Shown here one piece after another: positions 48,472 through 60,848 of a DNA stretch of 64,000 nt; position 1 is the stretch's first letter; every line of letters starts with the position of its first letter. Under the pieces are notes generated by a model that was given only the letters and a program-made list of their open reading frames with translations, was not told the origin of the DNA and ran no database searches. The position numbers and the translations under genes are program-made. Source of the stretch: Aspergillus flavus (taxonomy: Eukaryota > Ascomycota > Eurotiomycetes > Eurotiales > Aspergillaceae); NCBI RefSeq assembly GCF_009017415.1, contig NC_092407.1, positions 3,038,001 through 3,102,000 on the forward strand. Reading direction: 5' to 3'.

Positions 48472-49835
48472 TATACGAGCCAAGAGTATAAGTCAATACT
48501 GCGTTTCCCGAAGAATCTGGCATTCCACCACTAAAACGACCTTTCAGACAAGACAGTTCCACTATATACCTCCTCTCCTGTTTTCATCTTAGCGAGATTT
48601 GCACGGCTACAGATGTCGCAAGAATCCCATGACGCAAGAACCGATCCGGCAATCTGTTCCAAGCGATCAAGAAAGGCGTGTTGTACCCACTCCTGTCGAG
48701 AATGTCCATTGTACATGATAAACGGCATGATCGGCAGTTCAAGGAATTGGATTCCCGCATCCAAAAGGAATTTATCTTCGAAACATGGTTCTTTCGATAC
48801 ACACCGCTATCGATCATCGAATAAGAAGAGTCACTGCGCCAATCTCTTGCGTGCGAGCTCAGGAAGTTGCGAAGATGTCGATCACTCTCAATGCCAAATC
48901 ATGATTGTGGGCCTTTGCACGAGAGCTTATAATCAGTCAGCCCAACGCCGTGTATTTAATACCTAAATCCAGCAGCTAGTAGAGTCTCGGGCATTTTCGA
49001 GGCGACTGGTTCATGGTCGGGTAAAAAAAAGAGTACAGTAGTGATTAGATCATAATTGGTAGTATCAAATCTACTATGTATGCATCTATGCATGGATTAT
49101 GACGTGTCGCTGTAAAGCCTCGTTCCTCGCAGCCCCAAAACCAGCTCCGTGGCTGGCTGAAACCCGGATTCAGTGTTGATCCATGGGGAGCGGTTCGCTT
49201 AAAGATTCGTAGAAAGAAATGATATACAACCAGCCCCACAGGGATCAGCACGATCTTGATCGCAGGAGCACGGGGGCCACTGTGGCACGGGTGGCAGTAA
49301 TATATTTTGTATACCCCGTACAGCGGTGAAACTTCGTAGAAGGAAGTGATATACAAACAGACCCACAGAGACCAGCACGACCCTGTCGTGCCCTGCCATG
49401 GTACGTACGGAGCTAAAGATCTTAAAGTTGGGGGGCTACTGCATGACGCCACCAATCATGCACCTATCATTTACCGTATCGAAGCTACACGTCAACAATA
49501 CGAGCAAATATACGCCAGCTGGGCTGTGTGGGCCAGGCATCTAGGCAGGAGGGGCTTCGAAGAACACAGACATAGCCTTGGGCTTTAAGCTGCCTTGGTT
49601 GCCTGGAATACATACGTACTTATCCTGATACATGCATTCTTGACAAGTGACAGGGCATAGGCCCCTATGCGGACTCTGTTTATGGGCTCATCCCAATTTC
49701 AAATCTTGCAACTAATTGCTTGGGCTGCGATTAAAAAAATCAAGTCGAATATATGATTTCCATGAACGCGAGTAGACTAGGCTCGAGGCATACGATCTCA
49801 TCACGTCTGGAGTCAAGTATCCAGGTCTTAAAAGT
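48472..49835. other. intergenic region with an imperfect direct repeat
   Basis: About 1.36 kb with no gene seen. Contains two 48-bp copies of a direct repeat (see 49206-49380). Confidence 0.5.
49206..49380. repeat. 48-bp imperfect direct repeat, two copies
   Basis: Copies at 49206-49253 and 49333-49380 start TTCGTAGAA and end CAGCACGA. They differ at about six positions and are offset by 127 bp. No gene or mobile element features accompany them. Confidence 0.6.
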
Positions 49836-50738
49836 CTAGTCACTGGCTCCTCTACACCAGGAAACCTCCACTCCGTCCTGTAAGGCGCGAAATTAGAATT
49901 TCATTCTTGAAATAACTTGCCATCCAGCAGGCTGACTTACCTCAGTGCCACAAGGGTCAAGGCCGTGGAACATAGTAGTCTCGTAAATCAACGAAGGGTT
50001 ACCCAGAGACACATCTCCGTTTTCCTGGTTTGCTTTCTCTTCCTCGTACCGCTGCCTCTTCACCGCAGGAGAATCTCTCACATATGCCGAGTATTGAGCG
50101 TTTCCCTGTCGAACCATGTCATCGGCCATGACGGTGGTGCCTGGTTGTACGAAGCCCAACTCCTCGCATAGTTTCAGCTCATTGAAGTACAGAACTTTAG
50201 CATGATCAATGAAGACCACATCAAACGCGCCCGCGCCCTGCTGGTGAAGTTTCCGCAAGGACTCCCGACAAGGACCTTCAATAATCTCCACCGTCTGATC
50301 CAACCCCGCCAGCGCAATCAACTCGCGGGCCACGGACGCAAAAGTAGGGTTCAGCTCAAGACTCAGGTATTTCTGGCCACCTGAATTGCGAAACTCGTTC
50401 CCAAAGAGAATGGCTGAAAATCCTACATATCCGCCAATCTCGAGAAAAGTCTTGGGTTTCTCCTGGGCTATAAGACCGGTCACAACGCGACCTTTCTCTT
50501 GGCCCACGTTCATGAGGAAATCTTTTGTACAGCCGAACTCGTCTATCGCAGCGAGAACGGCTTCAGGGGAGCCTTTCATCTCGGAATATCTGGGGTGGTT
50601 TTGGATAAATTTGAGTAGTTCTTGTTCTCTTCCATCATTACACTTTTTTGGAGGGGGTTGGTTAGTTTTGAGATATTTCCACATATATGAGAGTGGTATA
50701 TCACGCACATAAATTTCCTCTTCGGGCTTGTAGGGCAT
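49836..50738 (-). CDS. catechol O-methyltransferase-like SAM enzyme
   Basis: 279 aa in two exons, 49941-50738 and 49836-49877. It transfers a methyl group from S-adenosylmethionine to a catechol hydroxyl. COMT features: helical N-terminus, GRVVTGLIAQEKPKTFLEIGGYVGFSAILFG (SAM motif I), YLSLELNP, VFIDHAK and VMADDMVRQGNAQY. The usual metal-binding Asp-Asn pair reads Asp-Asp here. The intron 49878-49940 (GTAAGT, CTAAT branch, TTACAG) gives the C-terminus CGTEDGVEVSWCRGASD, like the family's D..EVS end. Reading through instead gives a stop at 49893. The next gene starts divergently 579 bp away. It probably acts on a product of the neighbouring monooxygenase (inference). Confidence 0.88.
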
Positions 50739-51317
50739 ATTTGCGACGAGAGGGTGTATGTCTAGGGATGATGTAGACGTTATCGGGAGCAGACAGGCAA
50801 TTCAACCATGGAACTAAGGACTATAAAGGTGAAAGGGGATAAAGAAAAGTTGACAGATCAATCTCTCTGGTCCTCCCTGCGGAAGAAACTAGTGGAGTTC
50901 CATGTGTATAGGTATTTCGTTCTTGAACGTGGGGCATTTTCTGGGTAGGAATAGGCGTAATGTGTAGATAAATTACGCCCCACTAATTGAATTTGGAGTC
51001 ATGGAGATTGCTGCAGCTATGATGTCAGATCATCAAACTAGAGAACAGACCTTTTTTTTTTTCTCCCTTTTTTTTGCATTTCGCGGAAGAACTGGATAGT
51101 TTTCCTAGCTTCGTGTGAGCTGAAATTTGTTAAGAAAAAGTGGGTCGGAGAGCGTATACGAGTAAATTCTTACTGGACAGTACCATTCCCTGCAGGTCGG
51201 AAGTTGAAAGATGGTGCAGTCAATGTGGAAGTCCTCGCTCTCATGAATCGGTCATAAATACCTTGGTCGATACAAGAGCTCAAGAGTATAGATCCTCCCG
51301 AATCCCTTCCCAAAATA
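50739..51317. promoter_or_regulatory. divergent promoter between COMT and ATP-grasp-like gene A
   Basis: 579 bp. Contains the spaced palindrome GGCGTAA (50954-50960) / TTACGCC (50973-50979), with a 12-base spacer, near its middle, and a T-rich tract at about 51051-51076. Confidence 0.5.
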
Positions 51318-52873
51318 ATGAATATGGGCAGTGTTTACCAACCTCGACATCAGCAAGTCTGCTACTCGGCGATCCTGGACAAGAAGCAGCCTGTACCGGT
51401 TTCAGATGCTACAGAGGTGGACAAAAAGCAAGATGAAGTGGTTTATGAAAAAGTTGATCAGTCCACCCCACAGCTGGGAATAGACCCGAACCAGCAAGAT
51501 ATTTCAGCATTTCCAATGCTGAGCGATAAAGGCTTCTTGGCACAGCTCCAGGAGTTTCATGAAGCCTTAGTCAAAGCCATCGTCAATATTGTGGAGCGTT
51601 GGTGGGACGACAGTGTCTCCGATTTTCCCTCTAGAATGCCGCTTGAACCGCGGGCAGAGGAGATTCTGAATGTCAGTTGGCCCCTTTTACTCTTAAAGAT
51701 TGAGATGAATACATGATTCAATTACTCTGATTCCTCAAGTACTAAGTCCAAGCGCAGTGGATTCATGAACGAAGCAAGAACAATTCGATTCTTGCATTCG
51801 CCAATTGTTTAGGGAACTGGAGGCCAGATTTTCTTTTGACCCATAATGATCTTTCAGGCCCAGGGGCAGGGTTCCAGATCTGTGAGATAAACAGTCGGAC
51901 GCCCTACAATGCCATTATTCATAGTGCATATAAGCATGGCATTATGAAGCAGATACTCGGATCCAACGCTATTGTGGAGCCAACGGGCGATTTCAAAACT
52001 ATGGCGGACGGGCTGTTCGACCACTTCGATCTTGACTTACCGATACACCTTGTCAGGGGAAGAGACTATCTCGAAAGACAAGAGTTCGCCCTACTAGCTG
52101 AACGTAAAACTGGATCACGACCTAGACTAGTGAACGTGTCGGACCTACAATTGAAGGTCGACGCCTCTTCTTCCACTGGTCTTGCTCCCTATTGCAAGAA
52201 GCCAGGAGCTGAAGATGAACAGGCCCTGGAGAAAGTTTATCAGGTAGCCCTGGCGCTATTTCCTGAGGAATACAGTCTTCTTTCACTAGATATGCTTCGT
52301 CATCTGGCGAGGATATCAGTCAATGATTTCCGTACGAACCTGTTAGTCAATGACCAGAGATTCCTGGGCATTATTTTGCAGGAATTGGACGATCTCGTTA
52401 AGAAACACAAAGTTCTCACTCCCGACCAAGCCAGAATTCTCCAGGAAGGAATCGTGCCAACGATATTGCCCGGATCTCCGGAATTGAAGAAGATCTTCTT
52501 TAACCAAGGCAATCCGAAGGTTACACTGAAGGACGATTTCATGCTCAAGGCAGCTCGTGCTAGCCGAGGCAATGGTCATTTAATCGGAGAGGAGCTTTCT
52601 ACAGAAGAATGGGAGGCAGCCTTGCGTGGAATGCAGTCTCCAAACATCCATACCAACCAAGCATCATATGTACTTCAGCCATATGTGCGACAGCCCAAGT
52701 TTAATATTCTGGCAGACCGGAACAGAACAGTACGCCAGAGTCAGGTGGTTGGCACTTATTATGCTGTGAATGGTCGCTTTGTTGGGCTGGGACCTTGGCG
52801 CACGGGGAATGGAAAGATCTGTAATGTTTACGGCGGAGGATGTGTCCTCGTAAACTCAATTGCATCGGTATAG
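51318..52873 (+). CDS. ATP-grasp-like enzyme, copy A (permuted, glutathionylspermidine synthase-like order)
   Basis: 489 aa in two exons, 51318-51671 and 51758-52873. The product is not a family I can name with certainty. Visible motifs fit a circularly permuted ATP-grasp ligase. An acidic metal-binding-type motif FQICEINSRTP comes first (E161, N163, R165). Later come DDFMLKAARASRGNGHL (Lys about 381 before a Gly loop), YVLQPYVRQ as an adenine-hinge-like strand, and VGTYYAVNGRFVGLGPWR. ATP-grasp enzymes join a carboxylate to an amine or similar. No signal peptide or membrane segment. It shares intron position (phase 0, just before the conserved W[I/L]) and roughly a third or more of its residues with copy B downstream. 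The intron donor is GTCAGT. A second ATG at 51324 could also serve as start. Confidence 0.72.
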
Positions 52874-53420
<547 letters not shown>

Positions 53421-55013
53421 ATGACTGTTTCTAATATGTTATCCCGGCCGCTCCAGGTATGTTTGAGTGCCTCCAAAAGAGCGGGAAGGTTGGTGTCGGC
53501 GTCGGACGCATCGTCTGAGGATCGACAACGCGCAGAGGAGGCCTACTATTCTATGCTTTACCAGTATACTGGAGGGCCCGTCAATCTTATGTATGAACCA
53601 CGCTTTTTCACGCCCCATCCCATATTGATCTCTGATCAATTCTTGGCGGAGTTAAAACGGTTCCATGAGGCGCTGGCAATTGCATTGAATAACATTGTAC
53701 AACGATGGTTTACCGACAAGGATGCTGCTTTTCCTACGCGCATGCCGCTTATGCCGCATGAAGAACATTTGCTTCAGGTATTCTCCCAACCAATAATAGG
53801 CAACGACCATGGTGAATAATATGCTAACGGCCGCTCAATATTGACCCAGTGGCTATCGGATCATTGTGAAGCGCACCCAAAACATGCATATGAAGGGCGC
53901 CAGGGCAATTGGAGACCAGATTTACTCATCCCTGCGGATGAGCAGGATGGATTTAAAATTTGCGAAATCAACGGCAGGTTCTTCTCCCTTTCTCTCGACC
54001 TGGGATCTACGATCCACAAGGCAATAGCAAGCAAGGAAACCAAGCCCGGTTTTGTCGATGTACCAGCAAACGACCATATGATTGAAGCTTTCTTTGAAAT
54101 GTTTAACCCCGACTTGCCGATCCACTTGGTCCAGTCCCCTGTATTTTTTGCAGGCCAATTTAAACCTGGCATAATGCAACCGTTTCTCGCCTGGGTCGAG
54201 AAAAGGACCGGAATGAGACCACGCTCGGTGAGACCGGAAGACTTGTGTCTAATACCCGATGCAACTTCGCAGACTGGCTATGCCCTTTATTGTACCCAGA
54301 GTTTCAGTGCATCGGACCCCCCCTCCTCCCCCTCTAGCTCTCCGAAGAAGGAGGAGACACTAGAACTCATTCACCAAGTTGGACTCCAGCTGTTAGATTT
54401 TTCGGCTCTGAGCCCCGAAATCGTCCGTCATCTGGCACTCTCAGGTGCCAACGACGCTCGCACCAGACTTCTCGTTCACGATAAGCGAATTCTGGGGATT
54501 CTCCACCAGGAACTGGATGGCCTCGTTACGAAACATCGTGTCTTAACAGAAGAGCAAGCTAACCTTCTTCGACGTCGAATCGTGCCTACCATCATTCCGG
54601 GATCGCCGGAAGCAAAGCAACTTCTGGATCTGCACCGTGAAGGGAAGCTCTCCAAAGATGATTTCATCATAAAACCAGCTCGCGACGCCCGTGGCCAAGG
54701 AATAAAGTTCGGTGATGAGCTCAGCGAAAGCTCTGAGTGGGGGGAAATCCTCGCGGGTTTGCAGGCACCGGCGCTGAGCTCAGATAAAACAACATACGTT
54801 ATTCAGCCGATTATCAAACAAACGGAGGAAGATTTGTTCCTGGATGAGAAGGTCGGCGTGCAGAGGTGCCAACGAGTCGGGACCTACTACTCTGTGAACG
54901 GTAGCTTCGTCGGCCTCGGAGCATGGAGGGCCATTGTGGCCAGCGAAAGGGTTTGTAACATGGCTACTGGAAAAGCCTGGAAGATGGGAAGTGTGTTCGT
55001 GTCGCACGAGTAA
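53421..55013 (+). CDS. ATP-grasp-like enzyme, copy B
   Basis: 506 aa in two exons, 53421-53777 and 53850-55013. Paralogue of copy A in tandem. Matching blocks: RMPLMPHEEHLLQ before the intron, GNWRPDLLIP, FKICEINGRFF (E158, N160, R162), DLPIHLVQSP, EKRTGMRPRSV, RHLALSGANDARTRLLVHDKRILGILHQELD, PTIIPGSPEAKQLL, DDFIIKPARDARGQGIKFGDEL (Lys about 394), YVIQPIIKQ and VGTYYSVNGSFVGLGAWR. Compared with copy A it has an inserted Ser/Pro-rich loop (SDPPSSPSSSPKK). Motif order with EIN before the Lys/Gly loop suggests circular permutation. Substrates unknown; an amide- or ester-forming ligase is the best guess. Confidence 0.72.
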
Positions 55014-56422
55014 TCAAAAGGTTGACAATCTTCCTACCGTCGGTCCGGGGATTATACATAGAGCCTAAGAACAGGTTAGCTCTGGGCGGGCCATGGAAAG
55101 ATGAGGTTGCAATACACTACTATTATAATTCTTAAAATACCGAGGTAAACCTTCGTGCCTCTATTACCTTGAATTTGATGGTTAGATCTGATTCTATGCT
55201 TGAGTCTTCCATAGTCTTGATATTGTTTCGGGACGTCAATAGAATCTCAACAGTAGCCACTGAAGATAGCTATACTAGATATCGTATCTATTGTTCTTAG
55301 ACCTCTCAGAACCGCGCTTCTACGAGCTATTCTCTGTAACCACGAGTATAATTGGAGTCCATTTCCAGCCGTCGTGAACAGCTTATGGGCTAATGAAAAA
55401 AACAACATAGCCCAGATGGATAAGATATATACTCATTAGCTGCGGTAACGGTTCAATACCTCATCTTAGCACATTAAGGCACATGGACTGAGAGGATACA
55501 CGCATAGAGAAAATACGATTGAAATCCATCTGCTTGTCAAGATCGTTAAGATATATCAAAAATGAATCAAAAATGGACAGAAAAGCCCAATCTACAGAAA
55601 GCCCTGTCTATTTCACTACAAGAAACCTAGTACCTGGTTACTCGACATATTAGCTTGATAGAAAATAGCCCAGTGTTTAAACACCTCACGGACAAAACAC
55701 AGGATACCCTCCCAAAAAAGCTCACAGATTTCGGACACCCGAACACGAAATGCAGGGATTTATATTAAATGCCAAAGCGGGTACCTGCTTCTAACGAATG
55801 ATGTACTATATACAGCCGGACTGGATCAGGGTCAACGAAGCTAAGACTCGGCGTAATCGTAGACCAGACCTAAGCAATTGGACCCCAAGCCCGGTGGGCC
55901 CGACGGTCCACATTGGACTCCGGTCGTGCCGATTAAGCGCCCGTTTCGTTATTCCGTCGGGATATAGTATTATGGACTAGACAGGGGTCGATCGGCCGGA
56001 TGTTTAGTTGCTGATGATGTTACATCCGTGGGGTGAAAAGCGCGCGAACTGTGCCGCTTACTGGGTCGTCTTGACGATTTAATCCTGCAGGGGTAGGGAG
56101 GCTAGCGTGCACTCTGGTGGGTTGGGGCTTTTGACGCCGGTGAGGGATTTTTGAGAGATTTCTGTTCTTTTATTATTAATTTATGTCTTTGGTATGGCCT
56201 GATTTATTCGGGCTTCACCGGAGTTAATAGTTCATCTAGAACAGATTCCTTAGCCTGTATACCTGATATGAAGGGATTTATCCTGGTTCCCATGCAATAG
56301 CCGTGACTGTAAATGATAGATGGGAGTAGTTAAAGAAGAAAAAATACATTAAGAACATGGATTCCTCCCAAACTCATCAAACGTGTGAATATACAGTAGT
56401 GTACAAATCCAGTCATAGAGGT
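55014..56422. other. intergenic region, no gene seen
   Basis: 1.4 kb between ATP-grasp-like gene B (plus) and the BBE oxidase (minus), convergent. Only short ORFs without family resemblance. Confidence 0.55.
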
Positions 56423-58132
56423 TTAGTCGAATGCTGCAAAGCAGGAACTCTGCGCATCGGTTTCCTTCCAGCCAACACACTTCCAGCAGCTCAATAGTCC
56501 ATTCGGATCATACTTCTCCTTTATCTTCAGCAGCTTGCCATAGTTTTCGCTACCCCACCAGGCCTCTTGCCAGTCCTTGGTGAAGGGATTAGCCTCAGGA
56601 CTGTAAGCGCCACTTCCAGGCGTGATCTCTTCAAGAACCGCAGTCATGTCTTGCATCTCAGCTACTTTCTGCTCCCGTGTTTGGAGGGTGCTATTCCATG
56701 CCCAAAAGCCGTCAGCCCCGACAGACCAGATGGCGTCTCTCCAAGCTGGGGTCGCCGAGTTGGGTTTGACGTCTTTGTAGAGCAGAGGTCCAACCACGGG
56801 GATGTATACACTTCCGCCTTTTGACAGAAGCACTGAGAAAAATTTCATGAGATCTGCGCGTCCGGTGGCCGTCTCAAATACGGTTTTCGGAATGAGTCGT
56901 GTAGCCGCAAAGTGAGCATTGCCAACAGTGACGGCGTTGGGAACCACATATTTCTGGTAGAACTCATACCAGGATGGAAATTCTTCAATGACTGCAGTGC
57001 CACCCTGAGACTTAGCATAGGCGATAGCTTCAGATAGGGAATCCTTGGCTTCAGATAAGGACAGCAACGGCGTGACATTGATGAGCGAGTTGCCGCTGAT
57101 ATGACCGCCCCAGCCCTCGTGCGCCCACTTAACAGCATTGTTCACCAATATATCGAGGAATGGCAAAACGTTGCTTGAATTGGCCTTTGGGGGAAACTTG
57201 ATAGAGGCAGAGACTATGCTCACCCGTGGCTCTACACGATGGGTGCTTTCCATCACCACGCCAAAGGTGCCACCACCGCCACCTCGAAGGGCCCAGAAGA
57301 GCTCCTGGTTTTGACATTCGTTGGCAATCCGATACTTGCCATCGGGCGTCACAATCTTATATTGGACAACTCTATCAACGCCCAATCCATAGACCGGGGA
57401 TAAGATGCTGTGACCTCCAGTTTGTGTCCAGCCCCCACTAACTCCTACTGTAGGCGAATAACCCCCGATAAAGGTGACATTATGCGCATTGGCAAAGTGA
57501 TAGACCTCATCAAAATTCACACCTGCTTGAACGGCAATAGTATCGTATTTCGAGGTGGCATTGCAACCGATAGGAACAAAAGCAGGGTTGTAGTGCATGG
57601 ATTGTAGATGTCGTGTCCACAAAGAGAGGGTTCCTTGGCCACTGCTCCGGCCCAAGAAGTCATGGCCGCTATTCTTGATTGAAAGGCGGGTTCCTGAGCA
57701 GCTTGAGAATCTGAAAGCCTCAACCACATCCTTTGGTCCCTGAACCTCTAGGGAGAAGGAAGGCATATTTCCTTGATTACATGAGGCATCGAGCGCCTGC
57801 GGATTGGCCGGATCCGAGTTGTCAAGTAGGCATTGGTTGGCCGGCTCGGATGCGCATATCTCGGCCTGGTTGTACATGTAACCATTGACGGAATTGGCAC
57901 GCAGGAAAGGGTCGCTGTAATTGCTCTGGATCACTTTGCATGCTGCTTCATCTGGATCCATAGAGATGCCATTGTACTGAGAGAAACATGGGAATGAGAA
58001 CGGCTTCAAAGACTGTAGCCGTCCACCGAGTGTGATATTGAAGCTGGCTAAGGTACAGTTATCCGCCGCGGCAACCCCCAGAATGTGAGCGGCCAACAGG
58101 ACAAGCAAGGTCTTGGAAACCGAAGACACCAT
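56423..58132 (-). CDS. secreted FAD-linked oxidoreductase (berberine bridge enzyme-like)
   Basis: 569 aa, single exon. Start chosen at the ATG 58130-58132 (MVSSVSKTLLVLLAAHILGVAAA, a clear signal peptide); an in-frame TTG upstream is not needed. The PCMH-type FAD domain shows LSIKNSGHDFLGRSSGQGTL with His about 157 as the probable covalent FAD attachment, then GGYSPTVGVSGGWTQTGGHS and ELFWALRGGGGGTFGVV. The second, cysteinyl FAD link of some BBEs seems absent, because the loop has no Cys. The BBE C-terminal motif YDPNGLLSCWKCVG is present. Such enzymes perform oxidative cyclisation or alcohol oxidation. It is divergent from the membrane protein gene at 58450. Confidence 0.93.
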   Translation of the reverse strand: MVSSVSKTLLVLLAAHILGVAAADNCTLASFNITLGGRLQSLKPFSFPCFSQYNGISMDPDEAACKVIQSNYSDPFLRANSVNGYMYNQAEICASEPANQCLLDNSDPANPQALDASCNQGNMPSFSLEVQGPKDVVEAFRFSSCSGTRLSIKNSGHDFLGRSSGQGTLSLWTRHLQSMHYNPAFVPIGCNATSKYDTIAVQAGVNFDEVYHFANAHNVTFIGGYSPTVGVSGGWTQTGGHSILSPVYGLGVDRVVQYKIVTPDGKYRIANECQNQELFWALRGGGGGTFGVVMESTHRVEPRVSIVSASIKFPPKANSSNVLPFLDILVNNAVKWAHEGWGGHISGNSLINVTPLLSLSEAKDSLSEAIAYAKSQGGTAVIEEFPSWYEFYQKYVVPNAVTVGNAHFAATRLIPKTVFETATGRADLMKFFSVLLSKGGSVYIPVVGPLLYKDVKPNSATPAWRDAIWSVGADGFWAWNSTLQTREQKVAEMQDMTAVLEEITPGSGAYSPEANPFTKDWQEAWWGSENYGKLLKIKEKYDPNGLLSCWKCVGWKETDAQSSCFAAFD

Positions 58133-58449
58133 GCTGCAACAGAGAAAAAGCAATACACAAAAACATGCCGAGAGAAATTTTTACGGACAGGGAAAAGGCA
58201 TTTTTAAGAGGAATGGAACAGTCGGATGTGGATCGGCACGGCACGTTCCCCGGCCTAGTTTAGTCTCACTGCAGATGGAGTCGAAACCCTGACTGAGGTT
58301 GCATTGGATGACTTGTTTCGGACATTCCTTGCCATGCAGGGTTGTTTGCTGACAGCCTTTTCTCTGAAAAGGATGTACGACCGAAATCTGCAACCTGAGT
58401 CCAAGCGATCAATCGCTGTGTGACCGACTTTCCATAGCCGTGATGCCCC
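58133..58449. promoter_or_regulatory. 317-bp divergent promoter with a near-palindrome
   Basis: Lies between the BBE oxidase and the rhodopsin-like gene. AGCGAT (58404-58409) and ATCGCT (58412-58417) are exact reverse complements with a 2-base spacer, about 33 bp before the ATG at 58450. Confidence 0.45.
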
Positions 58450-59738
58450 ATGGCTATACGGAACCAATACTGGGGAAACGTCGTCGCCGTCGTCCCCACG
58501 GTCGGGGCAGCGCTTGCGACACTCATTTATGTCCTGCGCCTGATTGCTTGCCGGATGTCTACGGTCGGGTGGCGGTTAGAAGATTTGTTAATGGGTATTG
58601 GCCTGATTCTCTCGTACGGAGTCACGGCTTTTGTTATCTATAGTGAGTACGGAATGCTCGCCAATTTCTCTTGCTCACCGCGTGTCAATAGCCGCCTTCA
58701 ATGGTGTGGGAGTTCCAGGAAATGAACTTCCGCAGGACGAACGTATTCGCCTGCAATTTGTAAGTCGTGGTTCAGCATTCTGATAGCTAGACTTTGCTTA
58801 CCATATCCTCTAGGGCTCTTGGATGATCCAGAAGTTCTGGGCACCATCCATGGCATTTGTGAAAATATCCATTCTAGTCTTTCTCAAGCGACTGCTAGGC
58901 ACCGTGAAGGTGGTTCGTGTGGGAGTAACATGTCTAATTGTCTTCACCATGATGTGGGCCTTTACCGAACTCATGGGCAATATTTTTCAATGCCACCCAG
59001 TCCAGTATTATTATGACACCACACTAAACGGTCACTGTATGCCCGGTCAGACCAAACTGTTCCAAACATCAGCATGCTTGTCCTTGGTAGAAGACGTGAT
59101 CATTTTGCTTTTGCCGATGCCGGTGGTCTGGCGACTGCGAATCACCGTCCAACAGAAGATCGGGCTGACAATAGTCTTCTCGTTGGGTGCATTGTATGTT
59201 TTTTCAAAGCTAGTAGATTTCAACGACCGATGTGTGAACTGACCATCTTAGGGTATGCATTTTCAGCTTGCTGCGTGTGATTGAGTTCAACCACTTTCAC
59301 ACTGATGACCTGGCTTGTAGGTTCTATACCCCATCTTCCAGTCGCCTCGACTGATGTCTTCTAGCATCCAGCGCTAAAGAGTCCGTTTGGACCGCCCTTG
59401 AACTCAATGTCGCTATAATTTGTGGCTGTCTTCCTCTTTTCAGACCCCTCGTGCACAGGTTTCTTGGAAAAGCCAAAGCCCAGTCGAGCCGTTCTTTACG
59501 CACACCACGTTACCTCAACCGGCTAAGTCAAGACCCTGATGGATTCCACAAAATCAGCGACCCTCATGGTCTAAGGGCAAGCAAGAGCGTGGTAGTATCT
59601 ACAGACCCTAGTGGGAGACATAGTTCGGATGTTGAACTTGGCGGAATCACCGTGCATACTGCAATCCAGCAGGATGTGGAGAGCCGGCCAATTACCGGTA
59701 GCTCAGACGCAGCGATGGAGACGACATGGCCTCGGTGA
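58450..59738 (+). CDS. fungal rhodopsin-like integral membrane protein (SAT4/PTH11-like)
   Basis: 359 aa in five exons: 58450-58642, 58692-58759, 58814-59193, 59252-59316 and 59365-59738. Seven hydrophobic segments can be followed (from VVAVVPTVGAALATLIYVLRL to LNVAIICGCLPLFRPLV). Typical family text includes RLEDLLMGIGLILSYG after TM1, GSWMIQKFWAPSMAFVKISILVFLKRLL, NIFQCHPVQYYYD, GHCMPGQTKLFQTSA, EDVIILLLPMPVVWRLRI and the last-helix ESVWTALELNVAIICGCLP. The C-terminal tail of about 100 residues is polar. These proteins occur often in and beside secondary metabolite clusters and are suspected receptors; no ligand is known. Confidence 0.88.
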
Positions 59739-60043
59739 TCTAGGTGGATATTTTTTAACTTTTAATTTTGATATCGAGAAGTAATGCTCTATATGTGTGG
59801 TTCTTTACATCGAGTATCCTTCGTTCTGCATTTCAGATTTGACTTTTACCTTGGGAATGCCCTATGTTCTTTATATTCTTGCAAGTATTTGACTTGCGGT
59901 TAGCTTGGAGGCTTATACTAGCATAAAGTATCGCATTCATTCAGCTGGTTTTTCAATTAAATACAGTGTACAGCTCTCGTCGTGTAGAGTACAATTCCTA
60001 AGCAGAGATCAATATGGGATGTCCAGAGTTGTCGGAGCTCAGA
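59739..60043. other. convergent 3' region, no gene seen
   Basis: About 305 bp, AT-rich, between two convergent genes. Confidence 0.5.
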
Positions 60044-60848
60044 CTAATCTTCCTGCTCACGCTCTGCGTGACTGTCCTGACGTGTCTTGGGTTTCTTATT
60101 TGCTCCCTCTTCCTGGCTTGCAGTGCGCTTCTTCCCGGCCTCTGTACTATGATCGTCCTCATCTTGAGGCTCGCCCTCTTGTTGCTCCTCCTCCTCGTCC
60201 TCGTCTGCCTCATCTTCCCCTTCTTGTTCCTCTTCGTTATCCATTTCATCAACATCGTTAGATCCGTCAGATTCTTCAGGTCTATCTTCGCCTGATCCAG
60301 ATTCTTCATTTTCAGATTCCTGTTGATCCTCACCCTTACTTTCTTCCGCAGCCTGCTTCCTCTCCTTCTTTGCTTTGCTGGTGTTGGAAACAAATTGCTT
60401 GCCTTTTTTAGACTCCTCCTGTTTCTTCTTATCAGTCTCTTCCTTCTCCTTATCACTCATCTTCTCCCATGCTTTCTTAGGCAAATATCGCTTTCTCGTC
60501 CCATCCTCCTGTTTGGCAGTGCCTGAACCCTCTTTCGTCTGCCACTCCTCTTTCCCCCATTTTTCAAGGCTCTTCTGGGACTCATCCTGTCCTTCCTCCT
60601 TGGATGTAGTATAATCTCCACCGCGCTTTTTGTATTCCGACGCCATAAACTGCGCCTGTTCAAGTAATGTAAATACATACCCCCAACTCAACTAGAATGT
60701 AGAATGAAGAAGAAAGAGATAAAAGAAAGGAACTCACCTTCCTGGCAGACCACTGACCAGGCTTTCCCCCCTTATCACTCTGCTTGACTTCTTCTTTGAC
60801 CTGTTCCCGCAGTTCGGGATCGGTATATTTGTCGTCCTTGGCAGGCAT
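60044..60848 (-). CDS. acidic nuclear-type protein with N-terminal DUF5872-like domain
   Basis: 240 aa in two minus-strand exons, 60738-60848 and 60044-60655 (intron GTGAGT..CAG). The N-terminal 110 residues match a small conserved domain seen in fungi and bacteria: DPELREQVKEEVKQSDKGG, GQWSARKAQFMASEYKKRGG, DYTTSKEEGQDESQKSLEKW, EEWQTKEGSGTAKQEDGTRK and RYLPKKAWEKMSDKEKEETD. The C-terminal half is highly acidic (long Glu/Asp runs) with a bipartite-like basic cluster KKRT..KKPKTRQD, suggesting a nuclear, chromatin- or RNA-associated role. Molecular function is not known. Confidence 0.82.
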
